From assembly GCA_036013505.1 (NCBI GenBank), contig CP107851.1, positions 9,472,001 to 9,536,000 on the forward strand: 64,000 bases of DNA. The letters run 5' to 3'. Position numbers and translations under genes: made by a program. The notes beneath the pieces were generated by a model. The model saw nothing but the letters and a program-made list of their open reading frames with translations. It did not search any database and was not told the origin of the DNA. Shown here piece by piece: positions 17,823 through 24,896 of this stretch; positions within the stretch are counted from its first letter, which is position 1; each line of letters starts with the position of its first letter. Source of the DNA: Streptomyces sp. NBC_00510 (GTDB lineage Bacteria > Actinomycetota > Actinomycetes > Streptomycetales > Streptomycetaceae).

Positions 17823-18014
17823 TCAGCGGACCGGCCGGCCGTTGCCGTACGCCGTGCGCGGCTCGAACGCCGCGCCCCGCGCCGCGAGTTCGGCCGGGGC
17901 CCTCCCGACGTCCCCGGCCTGCCACGACATCCGGGCGGAGGTCCAGGCACAGGCGCCCGCGGGACCGGCCGTCACGCGGCCCCTGGCCGGACCGGCCCCG
18001 CCGTCTGCGTCCAT
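17823..18014 (-). CDS. Possible 63-residue hypothetical protein upstream of GH15
   Basis: A minus-strand ATG at 18014 opens 63 codons ending 22 bp before the GH15 start. The peptide (beginning MDADGGAGPARGRVTAG) is Ala/Gly-rich with no recognisable domain. GGAGG is present but only one base from the ATG, which is too close for a normal ribosome site. It may simply be open by GC bias. The remaining 17801-18121 spacer should hold the divergent promoters for GH15 and the ligase-like gene. Confidence 0.25.
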   Translation of the reverse strand: MDADGGAGPARGRVTAGPAGACAWTSARMSWQAGDVGRAPAELAARGAAFEPRTAYGNGRPVR

Positions 18015-18121
18015 GCCTCCAGTGTGCCGCGGCCGGCGACGGGCGACCGGGTACGCGGGTGTGCGGGGGTCCGTGGTGTCTGAATTCGCCGGTCGGGGGG
18101 TGTGGGGGGATGCTGGTGTAT

Positions 18122-18781
18122 ATGAGTACGCGCGTTCCTGCGGATTCTGTGGCTCGGGCGGAGTTGCCCGGGTGGTCGCCGATGCTGGCGGTGGCGGGGC
18201 CGTTGCCGGGGTCGGGGGCGGAGGCGGAGTACGGTTTCGAGCCGTTGTTCAACGGTGCCCGGGTGCTGGTGTACCTGCCGGGGGACGGCCAGGTGCGGTT
18301 GGTGTCGGGGATCGGGCAGGACGTGACGGCGGGGTATCCGGAGTTGCGGGGGTTGCCGGGGTTGTTGCCGCCGGGTCTGGTGGGGGTGCTGGACGGGGAG
18401 ATCGTGGCGTTGGGGAAGCATGGTGGGGTGTCGGTGGAGCGGTTGCAGCGGCGGATGAGTCTGCGGCATCCGGCGGCGGTGGCGGAGGCGGCGGAGGCGA
18501 TGCCGGCGCAGTTGGTGGTGTACGACATCCTGCACTTGGGGGAGCCGGTGTTGCATTCGCCGTACACGGCGCGGCGGGCGTTGCTGGATGATCTGGGGGT
18601 GTCGGGGCCGCATGTGGTGGTGCCGCCGTACTGGCCGGCGATGGCGAGTGAGGCGTTGCACTACATCCGTCAGGAGGGGTATGACGGTGTGGTGGCGAAG
18701 CGGTTGACCAGCACGTACCTTCCGGGTCGCCGCAGCCGTGACTGGATCAAGGTCAAGAACCTCCACGCCGACGACTCCTGA
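18122..18781 (+). CDS. ATP-dependent DNA ligase-like protein lacking the catalytic lysine
   Basis: 219 residues covering only a nucleotidyltransferase domain of LigD-type ligases. Motif III DGEIVAL (91-97), motif IV EGYDGVVAKR and motif V DWIKVK are intact. In motif I, where KxDGxR should supply the AMP-accepting Lys, the sequence is FEPLFNGAR: Lys becomes Leu42 and Asp becomes Asn44. Adenylation should be impossible. No OB-fold domain follows. Codon usage is G/T-rich with many TTG and GGG codons, unlike its neighbours. The upstream in-frame ATG at 18110 is an alternative start. Confidence 0.85.
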   Translation: MSTRVPADSVARAELPGWSPMLAVAGPLPGSGAEAEYGFEPLFNGARVLVYLPGDGQVRLVSGIGQDVTAGYPELRGLPGLLPPGLVGVLDGEIVALGKHGGVSVERLQRRMSLRHPAAVAEAAEAMPAQLVVYDILHLGEPVLHSPYTARRALLDDLGVSGPHVVVPPYWPAMASEALHYIRQEGYDGVVAKRLTSTYLPGRRSRDWIKVKNLHADDS

Positions 18782-18870
18782 CCCCGGCGAACCCAACCCC
18801 CCTTTCGCGCAGCCGGCTTGGCGGCCCGCGGCAATCCGGGTCGGTCGAAGTCGCGTGGAAGCGAGGCGGC

Positions 18871-20718
18871 ATGCTCGAACTGGATCCGCCGTTCCGGCAG
18901 GTGCGCAGGCACGACGGCTACCTGCCGCTCGAGGACTTCGGCCTCATCGGTGACGGCAGGACGGCGGCCCTCGTCGGCCTCGACGGCTCCCTCCCGTGGC
19001 TGTGCCTGCCCCGGTTCGACGCCGCACCCCTTTTCTGCGGCCTGCTCGACCCCGCCCGCGGCGGGCACTTCACCGTGGCGCCGGAGGAACTGCGGGAGGC
19101 CCGCCAGCGCTACGGGCCCGACACCGGCGTCCTCGTCACCGAACTGCGCTGCCCCACCGGCACGGTGCGCGTCACCGACGCGCTGGTGCTGCGCTCCGGC
19201 GCCGACCTGACCGACGACGCCCCCGCCGACCGCGGCGAACTCGTCCGCTCGGCCGTCGTCCTCGACGGCCGCGTGCGCCTGCGCGTCGACGTCGAACCGC
19301 GCGGCGGTGCGCAGGCCCAGGCGCTGTTCAGCGGACTGGAGGTCCGCGTGCCGCGCCGGCCGGACCTGCGGCTGCACCTGCGCTCCAGCCGTCCGCTGGA
19401 GTCCCTGCACAGCGCCCATGACCTGCGGCAGGGCGAGCGCCTCGACCTGGTGCTGTCCTGGGGCCGCTTCCACCGGCACCACCGGTTCGACGCCGAGGCG
19501 ATGGTGGCCGGCACCGCCGACGCCTGGCGGCGCTGGATGACCGACTTCGCCTACGACGGCCCCGAGGAACCCCTGGTCCGCCGGTCCGCGATCACTCTGA
19601 AGCTGTGCGACGACTGGGCGAACGGCTCCCTGGTCGCGGCGCCCACGTCCTCCCTTCCCGCGCCGGTCGGCGGGATCCGCAACTGGGACTACCGCTACAC
19701 CTGGATCCGCGACGCCGCCTTCACCGTGTTCGCCATGCGCCGCATCGGCTTCCGCGGCGAGGCGGACGCGTTCCTCGGCTGGGTCCTGGACGCGTTCGAG
19801 CACAGCCGGCGGCCCCGCATCATGTACGACGTCGACGGCTGCCCGGTGCCCGGCGAGGTCGAGGACCCCGGGCTGGAGGGCTACCGGCGCTCGGCCCCCG
19901 TACGGTGGGGCAACGGAGCCGCCGACCAGCGTCAGCACGACGTCTACGGCGAGGTGCTGGACTGCGCGGACCAGTGGCTGCTCGCCGGCGGCGCCCTCGG
20001 GCCCGCCCTGCGGAGCGGCCTGTGCCGGCTCGCGGAGACCGCCGACCGGGCCTGGCGGGAACCCGACCAGGGCATCTGGGAGGTGCGCAGCGAAGGCCGG
20101 GTGTTCACCTACTCCGCGGGGATGTGCCAGGTGGCCCTCGACCGGGCGGCATCGATCGGCGAGCGGCTCGGCCTGCCCGGGCGGACCGCCGCGTGGCGGG
20201 CCTCCGCGGACGAACTGCGCCGGCTGATCCTCGAGCGCTCCTGGGACGAGGACGCGCGGACCCTCGGCCGGTACCTGGACGGCGGCGGTGGACTCGACGC
20301 CAGCCTGCTCGCGCTCCCGCTGCGGCAGGTCGTCCCCGTCGGCCATCCGCGCGTGGTCGCCACCGCCGCGGCGATCGCCGACCGTCTCTCGGCCGGCGGC
20401 GGACTGCTCCACCGCTACCTCCACGACGAGTCGCCGGACGGCCTCCCCGGTGACGAGGGGGCCTTCGTCCTGTGCAGCTTCTGGCTCGTCGACAACCTGA
20501 CCGGCCAGGGCAGGATCGAGGAGGCCGAGGAGCTGTACGCCTCGCTGTGCGGCCGGGCGAGCCCGCTCGGGCTGATGTCGGAGCAGATCGACCCCACGAC
20601 GGGGGAGTTCGCGGGCAACCACCCGCAGGCGTTCAGCCACATCGGGATCATCGCCAGCGGCGTGAACCTGGCGCGTGCGCGGCGTGCCGCGCACGAGGAG
20701 GCGGGTGCGACGTCGTGA
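18871..20718 (+). CDS. Glycoside hydrolase family 15 protein (second copy)
   Basis: 615 residues, paralogous to the GH15 at 15971 but only moderately similar. Begins DGYLPLEDFGLIGDGRTAALVGLDGSLPW in slightly different words; NWDYRYTW at 271-278, general acid Glu in DQGIWEVRSEG, general base region SEQIDPTTGEFAGNHPQAFSH. No signal peptide. It follows the ligase-like gene by 89 bp on the same strand. ATG preceded by GGAAGCGAGG. Probably a cytosolic alpha-glucosidase or trehalase. Confidence 0.92.
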   Translation: MLELDPPFRQVRRHDGYLPLEDFGLIGDGRTAALVGLDGSLPWLCLPRFDAAPLFCGLLDPARGGHFTVAPEELREARQRYGPDTGVLVTELRCPTGTVRVTDALVLRSGADLTDDAPADRGELVRSAVVLDGRVRLRVDVEPRGGAQAQALFSGLEVRVPRRPDLRLHLRSSRPLESLHSAHDLRQGERLDLVLSWGRFHRHHRFDAEAMVAGTADAWRRWMTDFAYDGPEEPLVRRSAITLKLCDDWANGSLVAAPTSSLPAPVGGIRNWDYRYTWIRDAAFTVFAMRRIGFRGEADAFLGWVLDAFEHSRRPRIMYDVDGCPVPGEVEDPGLEGYRRSAPVRWGNGAADQRQHDVYGEVLDCADQWLLAGGALGPALRSGLCRLAETADRAWREPDQGIWEVRSEGRVFTYSAGMCQVALDRAASIGERLGLPGRTAAWRASADELRRLILERSWDEDARTLGRYLDGGGGLDASLLALPLRQVVPVGHPRVVATAAAIADRLSAGGGLLHRYLHDESPDGLPGDEGAFVLCSFWLVDNLTGQGRIEEAEELYASLCGRASPLGLMSEQIDPTTGEFAGNHPQAFSHIGIIASGVNLARARRAAHEEAGATS

Positions 20719-20790
20719 TCCGTGGTGCCGGCGTGGTCGCGGGGTCGGTGTCGCCGCGGCGGCACCGCGCCCGCCGCCCGGGTGCGGTCA

Positions 20791-20806
20791 CCTTCCGTGC
20801 GGAAGG
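20791..20806. terminator. Hairpin between GH15 and LuxR-type gene
   Basis: CCTTCC-gtgc-GGAAGG, a 6-bp stem with a tetraloop, sits between the convergent stops at 20718 and 20809, 3 bp beyond the LuxR-type stop. Confidence 0.55.
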
Positions 20807-20808
20807 GG

Positions 20809-21072
20809 TCACAGTCCGAGGGCGATGGCGGTGCGGGTGAGTTCGGCGGTGCTGTAGATGCCGAGCTTGGCGCGGATGCGGCGGAGGTAGGCGTCGACGG
20901 TGTGCTTGGACAGTCCCATGTGGCGGGCGGTCTGGAGGTAGGTGCGGCCCGCGGCGATGTGGCGGAGGGTCTCGCGTTCGCGGGGGGCGAGTTCGGGGAC
21001 GTCGCCGCTGGTCTCAGCGGTGTCTGTGTCGGGGCTGGGGTCGGCCTGGGGCGTGGCGGGTGCGGAGCTCAT
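20809..21072 (-). CDS. Stand-alone LuxR/GerE-type DNA-binding protein
   Basis: 87 residues. An acidic, flexible N-terminus (about 1-30) leads to a GerE helix-turn-helix: LAPRERETLRHIAAGRTY, then TARHMGLSKHTVDAYLRRIRAKLG with the recognition helix. There is no receiver, PAS or ATPase domain, so it has no evident input. In Streptomyces, orphan LuxR domains of this size can act as developmental regulators of the WhiE/GerE kind. The ATG at 21072 is preferred over the 21171 start, whose extra residues are unlike the family. Confidence 0.88.
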   Translation of the reverse strand: MSSAPATPQADPSPDTDTAETSGDVPELAPRERETLRHIAAGRTYLQTARHMGLSKHTVDAYLRRIRAKLGIYSTAELTRTAIALGL

Positions 21073-21219
21073 GGGGTGTCCTTCGGCGGTTCGGCGGCTG
21101 CGGTCCCTGCTCACGCCCTCGGAAGCAGGAGGTCGATGTCCGATTAAGGCGTTTTGCCCTCTATGGACCACCTTCGCGCTGCGACGTCATGACCCCGTCC
21201 GCCGACTGTCACAGGCGTG

Positions 21220-21567
21220 TCACGAGGCGAGGACCTTGCCCGCCGTGCGAGGGCGGGGGACGCCGTCGACCGCCGTGCAGATCCCGTGGACCCGGCCGTA
21301 TCCGGTCCAGCCGTTGACATGGCCCCGGTTGTTGCTGATCTGCACCCGCTTCCTGGCCGGGTCCACCGCGGACACCAGGTGCAGGTACACCGTGCCCGCG
21401 ACACGGGCGAGCACGATGTCGCCGACCTCGAGCTTCGACGGGTCGGCCGGGGCGACGGTCACCAGCCCGCGGCTGCGTATCAAGGGGACCATCGAATAGC
21501 CGCTGGGCCGGAACTCGACGCTCGCCCCGCCGGCCAACCTGCCCGCCACCGCGTCCAGTGCTCCCAT
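21220..21567 (-). CDS. Small S24/S26 (LexA/signal peptidase)-like protein
   Basis: 115 residues. VEFRPSGYSMVPLIRSRGLVTVAP matches the S24/S26 nucleophile region (G-x-S-M-x-P-x-I), and VGDIVLARVAGTVYLHLV matches the second conserved block. Where many peptidases have the general-base Lys after the GDIVL strand there is no obvious Lys, so proteolysis is uncertain. The final NNRGHVNGWTGYGRVHG segment is typical of short actinobacterial members. No membrane segment is visible, so it is cytosolic. ATG at 21567; the longer frame upstream is not supported. Confidence 0.75.
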   Translation of the reverse strand: MGALDAVAGRLAGGASVEFRPSGYSMVPLIRSRGLVTVAPADPSKLEVGDIVLARVAGTVYLHLVSAVDPARKRVQISNNRGHVNGWTGYGRVHGICTAVDGVPRPRTAGKVLAS

Positions 21568-21980
21568 GGGGCGATGGTGACGCACACCGCTCCGTTGGCC
21601 AACCGGATATTTCCGCGCCTTGGATGACGTGCGGTCGGTCGATGATCCGGCGGCGGCATGCAAGAGGGCGCGGTTCACCTGCCGGGTGAACCGCGCCGTG
21701 TTGGGGGAGGGGGCGCGGCATGGGCGCCTTCGGGCCGGGCTGACGTCGGGCGCCCGCACCGTCGGGGCCCGTCGGGCGTGAAGCCGTCCTCGCCGCACGC
21801 GGCGGGCTTGGGCGCCGCCGTACCGGCCCGGACGGAACGCCTCGGCCGGCGCGCGGGGAGCGGCCATGGACGCGACCGGAAGGAAGGACCCGCGGGCGAG
21901 TCCTTCACGGCCCGGCGTGGCGGCCGGCCCCAGGGCTTCGCGGAGGCCCCACCGGGTCCCCGCCGTGCGAGGTGGGGCGG
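21568..21980. other. 413-bp spacer with a strong hairpin
   Basis: No supported gene. It holds the promoter side of the S24-like gene at one end and the 13-bp-stem hairpin at 21667-21697. The rest is GC-rich sequence with short inverted repeats (for example AAGGAC near 21893 with GTCCTT near 21909). Confidence 0.55.
21667..21697. terminator. Perfect 13-bp stem-loop
   Basis: GGCGCGGTTCACC at 21667-21679 pairs fully with GGTGAACCGCGCC at 21685-21697 across a 5-nt loop. It is the strongest hairpin noticed in the window. It lies 280 bp downstream of the exported HTH gene and 100 bp upstream of the S24-like start, so either transcription termination or regulation of the S24-like gene is possible. 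Confidence 0.6.
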
Positions 21981-22406
21981 TCAGAGGGTGGGGCGGGCGT
22001 CGGGGAGCAGGAGCCCGAACCAGTCGCCCATGAGCAGCTGCGCCTTCCAGGTCGCGACCTGGTCCTCGGAGACCCTGTACTGTGCCGCCACCTCGGAACC
22101 GCGGGCCTCGCCGGTGGCCATGAGCACCACGATCCGGGTCTTGTCGACGACGGACAGCTGGTCCTCGGGCTTGTCCGGCAGGGCGCCGGGCACGGCGCAT
22201 CCGGACGCGGCCGCCGCTACGGGCAGGCCGGGCAGGCCGCCCGGACCCGCCGCGCCCTTGTCGCCCCCGGGAATCCCTTCCCGTGAGCACGGGGCGGGGC
22301 GGTCGGCGGAGGTGTGGGTCAGGTGTGCGGCACCCGTGGTGCCGGCGGCGACCGCCAGGGCGGCCATCACCAGGGCGACGGGCCGCTGCAGTGTGTGCCT
22401 GGACAT
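21981..22406 (-). CDS. Exported protein with a transposase-like helix-turn-helix
   Basis: 141 residues. Residues 1-30 are a Sec signal or membrane anchor (MSRHTLQRPVALVMAALAVA followed by AGTTGAA). A Gly/Pro-rich linker leads to a C-terminal helical segment, VVDKTRIVVLMATGEARGSE then VAAQYRVSEDQVATWKAQLL, that has the pattern of the homeodomain-like HTH of IS3/IS630 transposase subunits. The combination of an export signal and a DNA-binding-type fold is odd. ATG at 22406 with GGAAAG upstream; the longer frame is unlikely. Function unknown. Confidence 0.75.
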   Translation of the reverse strand: MSRHTLQRPVALVMAALAVAAGTTGAAHLTHTSADRPAPCSREGIPGGDKGAAGPGGLPGLPVAAAASGCAVPGALPDKPEDQLSVVDKTRIVVLMATGEARGSEVAAQYRVSEDQVATWKAQLLMGDWFGLLLPDARPTL

Positions 22407-22715
22407 GGCAGGTGCTTCTTTCCGGGAGGAGTGCGGGGAGGGGTGTCGCGGAAGGGCGGAGGTCCGAGGAGGGCGTGAGGACCTCCGCCCCCGTCCGCGG
22501 CGGGCCGTTGCGGCCCGTGCCTCCGGCAGGCCCTGGCGGGCCGGGGAGTCGTCAGCCGGCGTTGGTGGCGTTGTCGTCGCCGACGACGTGTTCTCTTCCG
22601 TGAGCCGGAGAAGTGCTGATGTGTCCAGTAAGCCGTGCCGCCGCTCACGTGTCATGTCGCTGGATTTCGGGACTTGACAGGAACGTCGCCGCTCGGGGCG
22701 CGGGCAGCCCGTGGC
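22407..22715. other. 309-bp spacer without a gene
   Basis: Between the exported HTH gene and the end of the frameshifted methyltransferase. It contains the HTH gene's promoter region; nothing else is recognised. Confidence 0.5.
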
Positions 22716-23389
22716 TCAGCCGGCGCGCCGGTAGTGGGCGGCGACGGCGGGCTGGCCGGTGTAGTTGGGTCCCGCGTCCGGGTCGGCGCCGACGTAGTGC
22801 AGGGGGAGGCGGACGGTGCGTGGCCCGGTGAGCGCGAGGCGGTGGTGGCGCGCGCTGTAGGCGAACCCCTCGGCCCGCAGGGCGGCCAGGACGAACCGTC
22901 CGGCGGGGCCGCCGTCCGCCCAGCGGATCGAGGCGGGGTCGAGGTGCGCGGTCAGCAGACCGCCGGGCCGGAGCCAGCCTGCGGCGCGGGGGAGAGTCGC
23001 GAGCCGGTCGCCGACGTAGTGGAGGCCGTGCACGCAGGTGATCAGGTCGTACGGGGCGGTGGGCTCCCAGTCCGTCACCGATGCCGTGACCAGCTCCACG
23101 GCGGGCGGCAGGGGCGCCGGTGCCAGGGTCCCACCAGGTCGACGCCGGTCAGCCGCGCCGTCGCCGGCAGGCGGCCTGCGGCCTCCCGCAGGGCCAGCCC
23201 TTCCCCGCTGCACAGGTCGAGCCAGCGCGGCTCGGGGGTGCGCGCCAGCAGGTGGCCGACCGGGTCGAAGCCGAGCTCGCGGGCGTAGCTGTTGGCGCCG
23301 GTCAGACCCCGCTCGCGGTTCATGGTGTTGTTGGCGACGACGGCGGTGCGCTCGAGCCGGTGGTCGGGCAGCAGATCGGGCGAGGTCAT
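22716..23389 (-). pseudogene. SAM-dependent methyltransferase with a -1 frameshift
   Basis: From ATG 23389 the frame reads MTSPDLLPDHRLERTAVVAN to motif I WLDLCSGEGLAL and LTGVDLVG, then fails. A second frame continues without a gap as TLAPAPLPPAVELVTASVTDW, DLITCVHGLHYVGDR and WLRPGGLLTAHLD, the remaining methyltransferase motifs, to the stop at 22716. The total length is one base short of a multiple of three. The missing base lies at about 23129-23131, between the codons for Gly and Thr. Restored, the protein would be about 224 residues. It is divergent from the NsrR-like operator region. Confidence 0.85.
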
Positions 23390-23455
23390 CGGACCATTCT
23401 CGGCGCCGATCCGCCTGTTCCCCAAGCGGGTTGAGGAGATTGTGACGGCCGACTC

Positions 23456-23480
23456 AAATGTGCATCTGAAATGCAAATTT
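23456..23480 (+). promoter_or_regulatory. NsrR-like (Rrf2-type) operator
   Basis: A 25-bp imperfect palindrome centred on TGCAT-ctgaa-ATGCA, with outer arms AAAT...ATTT; 10 of 12 arm positions are complementary. It is AT-rich in a GC-rich genome. The pattern resembles NsrR sites (ATGCAT-type half-sites with AT flanks) that repress haemoglobin genes until nitric oxide damages the Fe-S cluster. It lies 16 bp before the leader-peptide ATG and about 500 bp before the truncated haemoglobin. TAGGCT at 23480-23485 could be part of a -10 element. Confidence 0.72.
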
Positions 23481-23496
23481 AGGCTAGGGTGAGGAC

Positions 23497-23568
23497 ATGG
23501 ACCTTCACCGCATCCGACGGCATCCCGTGCGCACCGCCCGGCGCCACCCCGAGCGGAGGGCCCGGTGA
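23497..23568 (+). CDS. 23-residue Arg/His-rich leader peptide
   Basis: The ATG at 23497, preceded by GGGTGAGG, opens 23 codons: nine Arg and three His, starting MDLHRIRRHPVR. The stop TGA (23566-23568) overlaps the GTG start of the next gene as GTGA, so translation is likely coupled. It lies directly behind the NsrR-like operator. Its basic composition suggests either a leader whose translation controls the downstream genes or a coding artefact of CGN-rich sequence. The good ribosome site and exact overlap favour the former. Confidence 0.55.
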   Translation: MDLHRIRRHPVRTARRHPERRAR

Positions 23569-23999
23569 ACGCCGGCGCCGTCCTGGCGCAGGTGGCCGCG
23601 GTCTTCGTGTGGCTGGGGATGGTGCTCGGGATCTCGTTCCTGGAAGCGCCCCTCAAGTTCCGCGCCGAGGGGATCACCGTGCCCCTGGGCCTGGGCATCG
23701 GACGGATCGTCTTCCGTGCGCTGAACCGCGTCGAGGCCGTGCTCGCGGCGATCGCCGCCGTGGCGGTGGCGTGGGAGGTGCCGGGGCCGGTGGCGCTGGG
23801 CCTGGGCGCGGGGGCCGTTGCCGTGCTCCTGGCACAACTGCTCGTGGTCCGGCCCGCGTTGAACCGCCGCACGGCCGCCGTCCTCGCCGGGGAGACCGGC
23901 CCGCGCAGCCGCGCGCACCTGCGGTACGTCGCGCTCGAGGTGGTCAAGGCACTGTGCCTGGCAGGATGCGGCGTGGCGCTCGTCCTGGAGCGGCTGTGA
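23565..23999 (+). CDS. Four-helix integral membrane protein
   Basis: 144 residues with four hydrophobic helices (about 5-27, 46-71, 73-95 and 118-140). Conserved-looking polar points within the membrane part include GISFLEAPLKF between helices 1 and 2 and ALNRVEAV entering helix 2. The outline resembles DUF4149-like or CopD-related small membrane proteins, but I cannot assign it. GTG start with GCGGAGGG upstream, coupled to the leader peptide and, by another GTGA overlap at 23996, to the haemoglobin gene. A role with the haemoglobin in nitric oxide or oxygen chemistry is inferred from context only. Confidence 0.85.
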   Translation: MNAGAVLAQVAAVFVWLGMVLGISFLEAPLKFRAEGITVPLGLGIGRIVFRALNRVEAVLAAIAAVAVAWEVPGPVALGLGAGAVAVLLAQLLVVRPALNRRTAAVLAGETGPRSRAHLRYVALEVVKALCLAGCGVALVLERL

Positions 24000-24457
24000 G
24001 CGCGCCCGGGCCCGTCGCCGTGGAGGGCGGGACGGGTCGTGACCTCGCGGACCGTGCGGACGTGGAACGGCTGGTGACCGCCTTCTACCGCCGGGCCTTC
24101 GCCGATCCCCTGATCGGGCCGGTCTTCACCGAGGTGGCCCGGATGGACCTGGACGCGCATCTGCCGGTCATGTGTGACTTCTGGGAGTCGGTGCTGTTCG
24201 CGGCCGGCCGGTACCGGCGCAACGCGCTGGCCCCGCATCTGGCCCTGCACCGCATGGCCCCGCTGAGCCCCGCGCACTTCGCCCGCTGGCTGGCGCTGTG
24301 GACCCTGACGGTGGACGGGCTCTTCCACGGTGAGAAGGCCGAACTCGCCAAGCGGCAGGCCGGCCGCGTCGCCGGATCCCTCCAGCGCCGGCTGGCCGGC
24401 CGCGACGCGAGCGAGTACGTCACCATCCGCCGCCACGACGGCGGCGAAGCGCTCTAG
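23996..24457 (+). CDS. Group III truncated haemoglobin
   Basis: 153 residues with a 2-on-2 globin outline of the trHb-III group: VERLVTAFYRRAFADPLIGPVF (helices B/C), DFWESVLFAAGRYRRN, the proximal-His region PHLALHRMAPLSPAHF and then ARWLALWTLTVDGLFHG. Group III globins (such as Campylobacter Ctb) are induced by nitrosative stress through NO-responsive regulators. The GTG start overlaps the membrane protein's stop (GTGA). Together with the NsrR-like operator this suggests NO detoxification. Confidence 0.9.
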   Translation: MSAPGPVAVEGGTGRDLADRADVERLVTAFYRRAFADPLIGPVFTEVARMDLDAHLPVMCDFWESVLFAAGRYRRNALAPHLALHRMAPLSPAHFARWLALWTLTVDGLFHGEKAELAKRQAGRVAGSLQRRLAGRDASEYVTIRRHDGGEAL

Positions 24458-24527
24458 GCACCGCGTCGGCCGACCCGGCGGCGGGTGCCCCCCGCATCAG
24501 GCTGTCGCCGGCCGGGGACTTGTCGTC

Positions 24528-24821
24528 TCAGTCGCCGAGGAACCACAGGTACAGGTGCTGTCCGTCGAGGACCCTCCGGCCAAGGTCCACGAGCTCACGC
24601 GCGAACGCATCGGTGACCACGCCCGGCGGCAGCCGCGGTACCTCGTCCAGCAGGGTGGCCACCTGGCGGCTGTTGAAAACCGTGTCCGCGTAGGGCAACA
24701 GGTGTCCCAGCATGGGAAACGCCGACTGGTCGAGACCGGCCAGCTCCGGCCCCCAGGAGACCCCATGCTTGGCGCGAGCCTCGATCGTGCCGCTCTCGCT
24801 GCGGACCTGGAGATTGATCAC
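24528..24821 (-). CDS. Conserved hypothetical protein
   Basis: 97 residues from a GTG at 24821. It begins with a beta-like stretch (MINLQVRSESGTIEAR) and continues with helices (RQVATLLDEVPRL, DAFARELVDLGRRVL). Compact, soluble, no metal motif. I know no function. It lies 75 bp upstream of the quinone-reductase-like gene's stop on the opposite flank of a spacer rich in GGC repeats. Confidence 0.75.
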   Translation of the reverse strand: MINLQVRSESGTIEARAKHGVSWGPELAGLDQSAFPMLGHLLPYADTVFNSRQVATLLDEVPRLPPGVVTDAFARELVDLGRRVLDGQHLYLWFLGD

Positions 24822-24896
24822 GGTCAGAGCCTAAGGTTCCGAGAGCTGCCGTGGCGGCGGCGCCGGAGAAGTACCGCGTCCGCCGCCGGGGAGCTG

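Noticed and set aside
23120..23140. Programmed frameshift in the methyltransferase
   Set aside because: No slippery heptamer or stimulating structure is visible; a missing base is the simpler explanation.
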